A stretch of 64,000 bases of DNA from assembly GCF_000429865.1 (NCBI RefSeq), contig NZ_KE386980.1:63079-127078 (forward strand), read 5' to 3'. Position 1 is the stretch's first letter. Each line of letters starts with the position of its first letter. The notes beneath the pieces are model-generated. The model made no database searches. It saw nothing but the letters and a program-made list of their open reading frames with translations, and was not told the DNA's origin. Of the stretch, positions 41,179 to 49,754 are shown piece after piece. The DNA is from Cucumibacter marinus DSM 18995 (GTDB taxonomy: Bacteria; Pseudomonadota; Alphaproteobacteria; Rhizobiales; Devosiaceae). The position numbers were made by a program, and so were the translations under genes.

Positions 41179-42684
41179 ATGCGAGCCCTCACCAAAACCC
41201 CAATGCGTCGTGCCATCCTCGCCGCTACCGCGGCGGTCTTTCTGACCGGCACGGCGGTCACGACCGGCTATCTCACCTCCAACACCCCCGCCCAGGCGCA
41301 GATTTCGGTTGAGACGCCGGCGCCGGCCAGCTTCGCCGACCTTGTGGAGGCTGTCAGCCCCGCCGTGGTGTCGATCCGTGTCCGCTCGGAAATCCAGTCC
41401 CGCCGCGGTGGCCCGCGTACCCAGTTCCGCTTCGATTTCCCGGACCTGCCTGAAGGGCATCCCCTCGAGCGTTTCTTCCGTGATTTCGAAGACCAGTTCG
41501 GCGGCAATAATGATCGCCGGCCCGGCCCCAATCGCCGCCAGTTTGCTGAAGCGGTCGGTTCCGGCTTCGTGATCTCCAAGGATGGCTATGTCGTCACCAA
41601 CAACCACGTCGTCGATGAATCCGACGAAGTGACCGTGGTGATGGACAATGGCGACGAACACCTTGCCCAGGTGATCGGCGTCGATGAGCGCACCGACCTT
41701 GCCCTGCTCAAGATCGAGGCCGGCGAAGACCTGCCTTACGTCGAGTTTGCCGACGCCGAAGCGCGTGTCGGTGACTGGGTCGTTGCGGTCGGCAACCCGT
41801 TCGGCCTTGGCGGCACAGTGACCGCCGGCATCGTCTCGGCCCGTGGCCGCGACATCAACGCCAACGCCTATGATGACTTCATCCAGATCGATGCGGCGGT
41901 GAACCGCGGCAATTCGGGCGGTCCGGCCTTCAACATTTCCGGCCAGGTGGTTGGCGTCAACACGGCGATCTTCTCGCCCAATGGCGGCAATGTCGGCATC
42001 GCCTTCGCGATCCCCGCCGATGTGGTCAAACAGGTCGTGTTCGATCTCATGGACGATGGCAATGTCACCCGCGGCTTCCTGGGTGTGACCATCCAGAACG
42101 TGACTTCGGACATCGCCGACAGCGTCGGGCTTGATGATGCCCGCGGCGCCCTGGTGACCGAGCCGAGCACAGATTCCCCCGCGGCTGATGCCGGTGTTCG
42201 TTCGGGCGACATCATTCTCGAGGTCAATGGCCAGGCGGTCGAGTCCTCCCGCGCCCTGTCGCGCATGATTGCGGCGCTCGACCCCGGTACACCGGTTGAC
42301 CTCACCGTCTGGCGCGATGGCGGCGAACAGCAGATCGAGGTGACCCTTGGCACGCTGTCCGAACAGAACGTCATCACCGACGAACAGCAGCCCGACCAGA
42401 CCCCGGCCGAACCGGAGCCTGCTGAAACCTCGCTGGGCCTGACCCTTGTGCCCAACAGCGACGGCCCCGGCCTGCTGATCGAGGATGTCGATCCTGAAAG
42501 CAATGCCGCCGAGAAGGGCTTTGCCCCTGCCGATGTGATCCTCGAGGCCAACAGCCGCCCGGTCACGTCAGTCGGCGAATTCGAGGATGCGGTGAGTGCA
42601 GTGCGCGATGCGGGCCGCAACACCATCCTCATCAAGACGAGCCGCGATGGTGCGGTGCGTTTTGTCGGCCTGCCCATTTCCTAA
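41179..42684 (+). CDS. degP: Periplasmic serine protease DegP/HtrA
   Basis: The 501-residue product has a signal peptide (AILAATAAVFLTGTAVTTGY), a trypsin-like domain with His143 (NNHVVDES), Asp173 (ERTDLALLK) and Ser246 (RGNSGGPAFN), and two PDZ domains (about residues 285-380 and 410-495). It degrades misfolded envelope proteins. AAGGAG lies six bases upstream. Position after the ccm genes and before a two-component system matches rhizobial genomes. Confidence 0.95.
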   Translation: MRALTKTPMRRAILAATAAVFLTGTAVTTGYLTSNTPAQAQISVETPAPASFADLVEAVSPAVVSIRVRSEIQSRRGGPRTQFRFDFPDLPEGHPLERFFRDFEDQFGGNNDRRPGPNRRQFAEAVGSGFVISKDGYVVTNNHVVDESDEVTVVMDNGDEHLAQVIGVDERTDLALLKIEAGEDLPYVEFADAEARVGDWVVAVGNPFGLGGTVTAGIVSARGRDINANAYDDFIQIDAAVNRGNSGGPAFNISGQVVGVNTAIFSPNGGNVGIAFAIPADVVKQVVFDLMDDGNVTRGFLGVTIQNVTSDIADSVGLDDARGALVTEPSTDSPAADAGVRSGDIILEVNGQAVESSRALSRMIAALDPGTPVDLTVWRDGGEQQIEVTLGTLSEQNVITDEQQPDQTPAEPEPAETSLGLTLVPNSDGPGLLIEDVDPESNAAEKGFAPADVILEANSRPVTSVGEFEDAVSAVRDAGRNTILIKTSRDGAVRFVGLPIS

Positions 42685-42717
42685 AGGCCCCCGAGGGAAA
42701 CAGGCTGACCTCCAAGC

Positions 42718-42745
42718 GCCGTCCGGAACCAACCCTCCGGGCGGC
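42718..42745 (+). terminator. Hairpin between degP and the response regulator
   Basis: GCCGTCCGG and CCGGGCGGC form a 9-bp stem (one G-U pair) with a 10-base loop. No U-run follows, so it may only attenuate transcription. Confidence 0.3.
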
Positions 42746-42802
42746 GTGATTGTGTCCGGCGATGGCCACCAGTACATTCAGCCGGCAAACAAGGCTTGAG
42801 CG

Positions 42803-43474
42803 ATGAAGATTCTGATCATCGAAGACGACAGGGACGCCGCCAGCTACCTGATGACCGCGCTCGATGAGGCCGGCCACGTCACCCACCATGCGGGCGATGG
42901 CGACACAGGCTACGCCATGGCCAGTTCCATGGATTATGACGTGCTTATCGTCGACCGCATGCTGCCCCGGCGTGACGGGCTGTCGATCATCGAGAGCCTC
43001 AGGGCGGAAAACAACAAGACCCCGGTGTTGATCCTGTCGGCCCTGGGCGAAGTTGATGATCGTGTCGAAGGCCTCAGGTCAGGGGGCGACGACTACCTCA
43101 CCAAGCCCTATGCCTTCTCCGAGCTCCTTGCCCGCATCGAAGTGCTGGCGCGCCGCTCCGCGCCGGCGGAAGCCGCGACCAGCTATCAGGTCGGCGATCT
43201 GTCCCTCGACCGGCTCTCCCGCAAGGTGACCCGCGCCGAAGAGGACATCCAGCTCCAGCCCCGCGAATTCCGGCTCCTCGAATATCTCATGAAACATGCC
43301 GGGCAGGTGGTCACCCGCACCATGCTGCTCGAGAATGTCTGGGACTATCATTTCGACCCGCAGACCAATGTGATCGACGTGCACATGTCGCGGCTGCGCT
43401 CGAAGATCGACCGGGGGCAGGACAATCCGCTCCTGCACACCATCCGCGGCGCCGGGTACATGATCCGTGACTGA
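42803..43474 (+). CDS. OmpR-type response regulator
   Basis: The 223-residue product has a receiver domain with Asp51 (LIVDRMLPRRDG) and Lys in TKPYAFSELL, and a winged-helix C-terminus (LQPREFRLLEYLMKHAGQVVTRTMLLENVWDYHF). Its place after degP and before a kinase suggests a CpxR-like envelope-stress circuit, which is inference. The kinase gene overlaps its end by eight bases. Confidence 0.9.
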   Translation: MKILIIEDDRDAASYLMTALDEAGHVTHHAGDGDTGYAMASSMDYDVLIVDRMLPRRDGLSIIESLRAENNKTPVLILSALGEVDDRVEGLRSGGDDYLTKPYAFSELLARIEVLARRSAPAEAATSYQVGDLSLDRLSRKVTRAEEDIQLQPREFRLLEYLMKHAGQVVTRTMLLENVWDYHFDPQTNVIDVHMSRLRSKIDRGQDNPLLHTIRGAGYMIRD

Positions 43475-44927
43475 TGGCAACGGCCCCACGACCGAGCGCG
43501 CGCGGCCGCGGCGCCTGGCGCTGTGGCGCACGACGACATTCCGTCTGACGGCGATCTTCGTGCTGATCTTTGTCCTGTTTGCGGTCAGCCTGCTTGGCTA
43601 CATCGCTTACCAGTCCTCGATCCTCATTCAGCGCCAGCAACTTGTCGATATCGAACGCGAACTCGGCCAGCTCAACCGTGAATACCAGCTCGGCGGCACA
43701 AGGGCGCTGGTCCTTGCCATTCAACGCTTTGCCCGTGGTCCGGGTCCCGGCATCTATTTCGTCGCCGACCCCTCCGGCGTCGGCATTGCCGGCAATGTCA
43801 TCGATGTGCCGATCAGCGTGCTCGAAGAGCCGGGTCAGCACACCTTCGCCTATGAGCGAGACCGGCCATCCTTCGGCGATGAGGATCCCAACCGGCCCGA
43901 GGCGCGGGGCATGGCGCTGGTGCGTAGCTTCGTGTTGCCCAGCGGCTACCGGGTCGTGGTCGGGCGCGACATCGTCGAGCGGCGCAGCTTTGCGGTGATC
44001 ATTTTCCAGGCCTTTTTCTGGGGGGTTATCGGCATCATCGTGTTCTCGGTCATTGCCGGGGCGATCTCGGCGAGGCGGGTCTTGCGCCGCATCGATGCCA
44101 TCGGCGCCACCAGCCGCATGATCATGACCGGCGATCTCGGCCAGCGCGTACCGGTGACCCGCCGCAATGACGAATTTGACGGTCTGGCGACCTCCCTCAA
44201 CGCCATGCTCGACCGTATCGAACAGCTCATGCAGGGCATGAAGGACGTGACCGACAATGTCGCCCATGACCTGAAGACCCCGCTCACCCGTATGCGCAAC
44301 AAGGTCGAGGCGGCCCTGCGTGACGACAGGGACGAAGACGCCGCCAAGCGGGCCCTCGAATCGACGATCGAGGAATGCGACCACCTCATCAAGACATTCA
44401 ACGCCTTGTTGATGATCGCGCGGGTCGAGGCCGGCACACCGGCCTCGGCATTTGAGCAGACCGATCTGTCCGCCGTGGCCAACGATGTGGGCGAACTTTA
44501 TGCGCCGGTGCTCGAGGATGCCGGGCTCGACCTCAAGGTGGAGGTGCCTGAAAGCCTCTCCCTGCGCGCCAATCGCGAACTGCTCGGCCAGGCGCTGGTC
44601 AATCTGCTCGAAAATGCCATCAAATATGTGCCGCGCCCCGACAAGGGCCACAGTACCGTCACCATCGCCGCGCGCGAGGCCGGGGAAAACGTCATTCTGG
44701 AAGTTGCCGATCAGGGGCCGGGCATCCCCGAGGCAGACCGCGAGCGTGTGCTCGAACGCTTTGTCAGGCTTGAAAAAAGCCGGACCGAGGCCGGGTCGGG
44801 TCTCGGCTTGTCCCTTGTCGCCGCAGTGGCGCAGTTGCATAAGGGGCGGGTTGAGATTGATGACAACCATCCCGGTGCCATATTGCGGCTGATCCTGCCG
44901 CGGCAAACGGGAGAAACTGCGGCCTGA
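43467..44927 (+). CDS. Membrane sensor histidine kinase
   Basis: The 486-residue product has two membrane segments (about residues 25-50 and 177-202), a periplasmic loop between them, a HAMP domain, the phosphoacceptor His267 in NVAHDLKTPLTRM, and a HATPase_c domain (NLLENAIKYV, DQGPGIPEAD, GSGLGLSLV). It is the partner of the regulator it overlaps. glnE begins three bases after its stop. Confidence 0.92.
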   Translation: MTDGNGPTTERARPRRLALWRTTTFRLTAIFVLIFVLFAVSLLGYIAYQSSILIQRQQLVDIERELGQLNREYQLGGTRALVLAIQRFARGPGPGIYFVADPSGVGIAGNVIDVPISVLEEPGQHTFAYERDRPSFGDEDPNRPEARGMALVRSFVLPSGYRVVVGRDIVERRSFAVIIFQAFFWGVIGIIVFSVIAGAISARRVLRRIDAIGATSRMIMTGDLGQRVPVTRRNDEFDGLATSLNAMLDRIEQLMQGMKDVTDNVAHDLKTPLTRMRNKVEAALRDDRDEDAAKRALESTIEECDHLIKTFNALLMIARVEAGTPASAFEQTDLSAVANDVGELYAPVLEDAGLDLKVEVPESLSLRANRELLGQALVNLLENAIKYVPRPDKGHSTVTIAAREAGENVILEVADQGPGIPEADRERVLERFVRLEKSRTEAGSGLGLSLVAAVAQLHKGRVEIDDNHPGAILRLILPRQTGETAA

Positions 44928-44930
44928 TAT

Positions 44931-47858
44931 ATGCCCCTGACCATCGCTGAAGCACTCCGGCCCCTGCCACCTGCCGACGATCCGCGCGGCACATTCGAGG
45001 CTGTGTTGGAGGCGCTGGAACGCGAAGCGGACCAGGACCGGATCGCCAGCTCACGGGACGCCTTGGCGCCAATCTTCACACGGGCGCCTTATCTTGCCGA
45101 AACGGCCCGCCAGAATGCCCAATGGCTGGCGTCTGCGCTCGAAACCACGCCCGAACAGGCCTTCGAAGATCTGCGCGATGCGGCGGAAAAGGCCGGTTCG
45201 GCAGAGGCGCCCGAAGGACATCTGGGTGAAACCCTGCGACGGTCCAAGGCCCGGTTTGCGCTGCTTGCGGCGATCCTCGAATGCGGCGGCATCTGGTCGA
45301 CCGAGACTGCCTGTGGCGCGATCTCGGATTTCGCCGACACCTGCCTTGATGCCTGTCTTGATTTCCTGATCGCCGAGGCGGCCGATGCCGAGCGCATCAC
45401 GCTTGAACCGGGAACCAGGCCAGGCCGCCAGTCCGGCCTCACGCTTCTGGCATTGGGCAAGCTCGGTGGCCGCGAACTCAATTACTCCTCCGACATAGAT
45501 ATCGTCGCTTTCTACGATGTCGAGCGGGCCAATCTGGCGGATCCGGAGAACGCCCAGAAATTCTATGAACGCATCGTCCGCCGGCTCGTTGCCCTCATGC
45601 AGGAGCGCACCGAGCATGGCTATGTCTTCCGGACCGATGTGCGGCTGCGGCCGGATCCGGGCTCGACCCCTGTCGCGCTCTCGGTGGATGCGGCGCTCGG
45701 CTACTATGAATCCCGCGGGCAGAACTGGGAGCGTGCGGCCTGGATCAAGGCTCGCGCCGCGGCAGGCGACCTGACCGTTGGCGAGTGGTTTTTGGGCGAG
45801 CTCGCACCGTTCATCTGGCGCAAGCATCTCGATTTTGCCGCCATCGCCGACATTCAGGCGATGAAGCGCCAGATCAACGCCGCCCACAAGGTCGGCGGCG
45901 AGCGCGCCCGCGGTCACAACGTCAAGCTTGGCCGCGGCGGCGTGCGCGAGATCGAATTCTTCGCCCAGACCCAGCAGTTGATCGCTGGCGGCCGCGAGCC
46001 CGAGCTTCGGCGCCGCGGAACGGTCCTCACCCTGGAAACGCTGGCCGAGAAGCGCTTCATCGCTGCCGACACTGCCAGCGATCTCACCAGCGCCTATTGG
46101 TATCTGCGCGCGGTCGAGAACCGGGTGCAGATGATCAATGATGCCCAGACCCATTCTCTCCCGGAGGCCGACGATGCCTTCGCTGCGATTGCCGGTCTGA
46201 TGGGGGAAAGCGACCCGGAAGCCTTTGCCACTCGCTATCGGGCGACCCTGACGACCGTTATTGACCACTATGCCGCCCTGTTTGCAGGCGGAACATCGCT
46301 GGCTTCGACCTCGGGGAACCTCGTTTTTACCGGCTCGGACGATGATCCAGATACCATCGCCACACTGACGCGGCTGGGCTTCCGCGATGCCCTCGGCGCT
46401 TCCGCCGTCATCCGCAAATGGCACTATGGCGGTTATGCCGCCACCAGGGCCGACAAGGCCCGTCAGCACCTGACCGAACTCATGCCGGTGTTGCTGGAGG
46501 CGCTTGCTGCTACCGGCAATGCAGACGAGGCGCTCAAACAATTCGATACCTTCCTCTCCAAGCTTCCTGCTGGGGTGCAGCTGTTTGCTCTGCTGCGAAA
46601 TTCCGATCAACTTCGCCGGGTCTTCATCGATGTCATGGCGGCCGCGCCGAAGATGATGGAGGCCGTCCTTCAGCGCGTGCACATCGTCGATGGCCTCATT
46701 GACCCGGCCTTTTATGCCGAACTGCCTACCCGCGAGGAACTGACCGAACGCATTGATGGGTTTCTGGATGAAGCCCGCGATTTCGAGGAGTTTATCGACC
46801 GCGCCCGTATCATGGGGCAGGAACAGATCTTCTTGACCTCCGCCGGGCTTGTCGCCGGCACATTGCCGCCGGGCCACGCCGGTGCCCAGTTTACGACCAT
46901 CGCGGATACGCTGCTGCGCCGTATCTTCGAGCATGTGTCCGAAGCCTTCGCCGAACGCCACGGCAAGGTACCGGGCGCTGATGCGGCGCTGCTGGCCTTT
47001 GGCAAGTTTGCCAGCCAGGAGATGACTGCGGCCTCCGATCTCGACTTCATCCTGATCTATGATGCACCCGAAGGCGCCGATCACTCCGATGGAGCCCGTC
47101 CGCTCGAAACCCCGCACTACTATGCACGCCTTACGCAGCGTCTGATTGCCGCCCTTTCCGCACCGACGGCACAGGGCGTACTCTACGAGGCCGATATGCG
47201 GCTGCGCCCTTCAGGCAATGCCGGTCCGTTGGCTACCAGTTTCAAGGGCTTTTCACGCTACCAGCGCGAGAAGGCGTGGACCTGGGAGCACCTCGCGCTC
47301 ACCCGCGCCCGCGCCGTGCTGGGCACCGGCGGGCTCGATACGCGCATCGAGGGGTTGCTCGAAGAGGTGATGGCATTGCCGCGTGAGCCACAGGCCGTGC
47401 TCACCGAGGTTCGCCGCATGCGTGAGCTGATGGCTCGCGAGCGCAAGCCGAAGAACCTGTTCGACCTCAAGCTGGTGCGCGGTGGGCTCGTCGATCTCGA
47501 GTTCATGGTGCAAAGCGCCAGGCTCATACACCCTGACATCTTTGACGGTGAAACCCGCCCCACTTCGGACTGGCTGCGTCTGGGCGGTGAGAACGGCGTC
47601 TTCGCCAATGGCGAGCGCCTCGCCGAAATCTATCAGCGCTATTCCTCGATCCTGCAGCTGATGAGTGCCTGCCTGATCGATCCTTTTGCCATTGATCGCT
47701 GGAGCGAAGGGTTTCGGGAGCTGCTATTGCGGGTGACAAATCAGCCGGACCTGACCCATCTCGAGACAGTGCTGACGGAAATCCAGGCCGAAGCGGCAGA
47801 GGCCTTCGACGTCTTTGTTCCACCTTTGGATGAGAAGGCGGAGCAGGGCGCCCAATAG
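44931..47858 (+). CDS. glnE: Bifunctional glutamine synthetase adenylyltransferase/adenylyl-removing enzyme
   Basis: The 975-residue enzyme attaches and removes AMP on glutamine synthetase according to nitrogen status, under control of PII proteins. Two nucleotidyltransferase domains are visible: LALGKLGGRELNYSSDIDIV (residues about 165-185, deadenylylating half) and LAFGKFASQEMTAASDLDFI (about 690-710, adenylylating half), each with the DxD metal pair. Length is normal for the family. It is convergent with the kinase gene at 47869, 10 bases away. Confidence 0.95.
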   Translation: MPLTIAEALRPLPPADDPRGTFEAVLEALEREADQDRIASSRDALAPIFTRAPYLAETARQNAQWLASALETTPEQAFEDLRDAAEKAGSAEAPEGHLGETLRRSKARFALLAAILECGGIWSTETACGAISDFADTCLDACLDFLIAEAADAERITLEPGTRPGRQSGLTLLALGKLGGRELNYSSDIDIVAFYDVERANLADPENAQKFYERIVRRLVALMQERTEHGYVFRTDVRLRPDPGSTPVALSVDAALGYYESRGQNWERAAWIKARAAAGDLTVGEWFLGELAPFIWRKHLDFAAIADIQAMKRQINAAHKVGGERARGHNVKLGRGGVREIEFFAQTQQLIAGGREPELRRRGTVLTLETLAEKRFIAADTASDLTSAYWYLRAVENRVQMINDAQTHSLPEADDAFAAIAGLMGESDPEAFATRYRATLTTVIDHYAALFAGGTSLASTSGNLVFTGSDDDPDTIATLTRLGFRDALGASAVIRKWHYGGYAATRADKARQHLTELMPVLLEALAATGNADEALKQFDTFLSKLPAGVQLFALLRNSDQLRRVFIDVMAAAPKMMEAVLQRVHIVDGLIDPAFYAELPTREELTERIDGFLDEARDFEEFIDRARIMGQEQIFLTSAGLVAGTLPPGHAGAQFTTIADTLLRRIFEHVSEAFAERHGKVPGADAALLAFGKFASQEMTAASDLDFILIYDAPEGADHSDGARPLETPHYYARLTQRLIAALSAPTAQGVLYEADMRLRPSGNAGPLATSFKGFSRYQREKAWTWEHLALTRARAVLGTGGLDTRIEGLLEEVMALPREPQAVLTEVRRMRELMARERKPKNLFDLKLVRGGLVDLEFMVQSARLIHPDIFDGETRPTSDWLRLGGENGVFANGERLAEIYQRYSSILQLMSACLIDPFAIDRWSEGFRELLLRVTNQPDLTHLETVLTEIQAEAAEAFDVFVPPLDEKAEQGAQ

Positions 47859-47868
47859 GCGCCGCCGG

Positions 47869-49596
47869 TCATGCGGCTGCCGCGCTGCCCTGACGTGCCG
47901 CGTTGGCGAGCGGCAGGGCAATGGCAACAGTCGTGCCCATGGCGGGAGTACTGTCGATCACCAGCGAGCCGCCGCTCAGTTCGGCAACAGCGCGCGAGAT
48001 CGCCAATCCCAGGCCCATACCTGCTTCACCCTTGCCGAAGGCGGATTCACCCAGCACGAAAGGCTGAGCCAGCTGGCTCAGGCGATCTTCGGGAATGCCG
48101 ATGCCGGTGTCCGTCACTTCGATGACCACACCATCTTCCGCCGTCCAGGCTGCCAGCGAGATCTGCCCGCCGGACGGGGTGAACTTCATGGCATTGTCGA
48201 GAACATTGTTGAGCATCCGCACCAGGAGGTGGCGGTCGCCAAGCACCATGGATTTTTCCGGGAGGGCTTTTTTGAAAACGAGCCCGGCGCGCTCGGCGCG
48301 ATCGCCATAGCGGTCGCCCATCGCCTCGAACAGATCGGCAATGTCGATCCGCTCTGCCTTCCAGGGCGTTTCGCCCGCTTCGAGCTGCGCGAGATCGAAG
48401 ATCTCGGCAAACGAGGTCAGCAGTTTTTCGCCTGAGGCCTTGATATCTCCGACATAGGATGTGTAGCGCGCATCGCCCATCGGCCCGTAGAGCTGGTGTT
48501 GCATCAGGTCGGCAAAGCCGATGATGTGATTGAGCGGCGTGCGGATGTCATGGCTGAGATGGGCCAGGAACGCGGTCTTGGACCGGCTCGCGGCCTCGGC
48601 CTTGAGCTTCTCCTCGTGGAACCGTCGCGCCAGTTCGCGCTGTTCGTTCCGCGCCTGATCGATAAGGGAGAGGTGGCGGTGATGTTCGGTGGTGTCGGTC
48701 ACCACGCTCAGCATGCCACCGTCCTGCAACGCCTTTTCTTCGACCATCAGGAAGGTGTCGTCGGCGCACCGTGCCTCGGTCTGTCGGACATCATTGAGCT
48801 CGGAGACCGGCGTGTAGTGTTCGGGGCGCTCTGCCTGCCCGGACACGACCTCATAGGTCAGCCCGACAAGATCGGCATTGGCGGGTAACCCCATCAAGGT
48901 TCGGTATGCCGGGTTACACCAGACCAGCTGACCACGGTCGTCCCAACGGGCGAGCCCGAACTTGACCTGGTTGAGAACTGTGGCCTTGCCCAGGTGCCGG
49001 ATCGGACCTGTCTCCGAAACGCTGCTCTGGGTTCCCGGATTGCGCAGGCCGACGGCAAACGCAACCAGCGCCGCCCAGACGACGAGTGAGGAGCCGCCCA
49101 AAAGAAGAAGGCGCTGCCGATGGTCGGCAAGCGCCTCAGTCAGGGGCAAAGAAGCGATGACGCGAGTGGCCTGTTCTGGATCGCCGGCCGTCGCGCTGAC
49201 AAAACGCGATGGATCGAGAAGCTGGGCCGCCGTGAGGGTTGCATTGGCTGTCTGTGCACTTGCGGTACCGTCGACGGAGGCCGAGGCGACGATGGCGCCT
49301 GGCACCAGATCACCCAGGGTTTCGCCGGAGCTGGCATTGATCAGCGAGTGTTCGGCCAGCATGCGAAGATCGTCCGCGACCTCGTCAAGGGTCCGACTGT
49401 AGTCATAGACACCGAGCGCTGTCGAAAGCACGGCGACCAGTGCCGTCGCGAACAGGATCGCGCCGAGATGCGGACGCAGGAATGTGGTCAGGCGACCGGG
49501 CCCGGTTTGGCCGCTGGGGTTTGGGAAGGGGTGGTCCGGTTTATCTCCAGATACAACTCGCCCCTCGCCGAAAACGGATTTCTCCGCCGAACCCAT
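47869..49596 (-). CDS. PAS-domain sensor histidine kinase
   Basis: The ATG at 49596 has GGAGG five bases upstream, giving 575 residues. A membrane segment (AILFATALVAVLSTALGVY) is followed by a periplasmic loop, a second segment (LLLLGGSSLVVWAALVAFAVGL), a PAS domain (about residues 225-330), the phosphoacceptor His349 in HLSHDIRTPLNHI, and HATPase_c (NVLDNAMKFT, DTGIGIPED, GMGLGLAISRAVA). No cognate regulator is adjacent. The glnE-kinase-pepN order recurs in rhizobia. Confidence 0.88.
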   Translation of the reverse strand: MGSAEKSVFGEGRVVSGDKPDHPFPNPSGQTGPGRLTTFLRPHLGAILFATALVAVLSTALGVYDYSRTLDEVADDLRMLAEHSLINASSGETLGDLVPGAIVASASVDGTASAQTANATLTAAQLLDPSRFVSATAGDPEQATRVIASLPLTEALADHRQRLLLLGGSSLVVWAALVAFAVGLRNPGTQSSVSETGPIRHLGKATVLNQVKFGLARWDDRGQLVWCNPAYRTLMGLPANADLVGLTYEVVSGQAERPEHYTPVSELNDVRQTEARCADDTFLMVEEKALQDGGMLSVVTDTTEHHRHLSLIDQARNEQRELARRFHEEKLKAEAASRSKTAFLAHLSHDIRTPLNHIIGFADLMQHQLYGPMGDARYTSYVGDIKASGEKLLTSFAEIFDLAQLEAGETPWKAERIDIADLFEAMGDRYGDRAERAGLVFKKALPEKSMVLGDRHLLVRMLNNVLDNAMKFTPSGGQISLAAWTAEDGVVIEVTDTGIGIPEDRLSQLAQPFVLGESAFGKGEAGMGLGLAISRAVAELSGGSLVIDSTPAMGTTVAIALPLANAARQGSAAAA

Positions 49597-49612
49597 TCTG
49601 ACCTCCGATGTA

Positions 49613-49626
49613 ACCAATTGATTGGT
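49613..49626. promoter_or_regulatory. ACCAAT-TG-ATTGGT palindrome upstream of the kinase gene
   Basis: This perfect 6-2-6 inverted repeat lies 17 bases before the kinase start, in the kinase-pepN gap (49597-49754). It could be an operator near the kinase promoter. The rest of the gap is AT-richer but shows no clear promoter. Confidence 0.3.
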
Positions 49627-49754
49627 CAGCCCCCTGACCGATGTCGGTAACACGTTGAATCAAAACAGCGAGTCTTGTCCAGCCCGGAAATCGGCGGCTC
49701 TGTGTACGCTTTGATTTTTCCGAGTCATTTGAATCACTTAACAAGTGGTAAATT

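Noticed and set aside
45051-47117. A 688-codon minus-strand open frame
   Set aside because: It is antisense to glnE, which has both expected nucleotidyltransferase domains.
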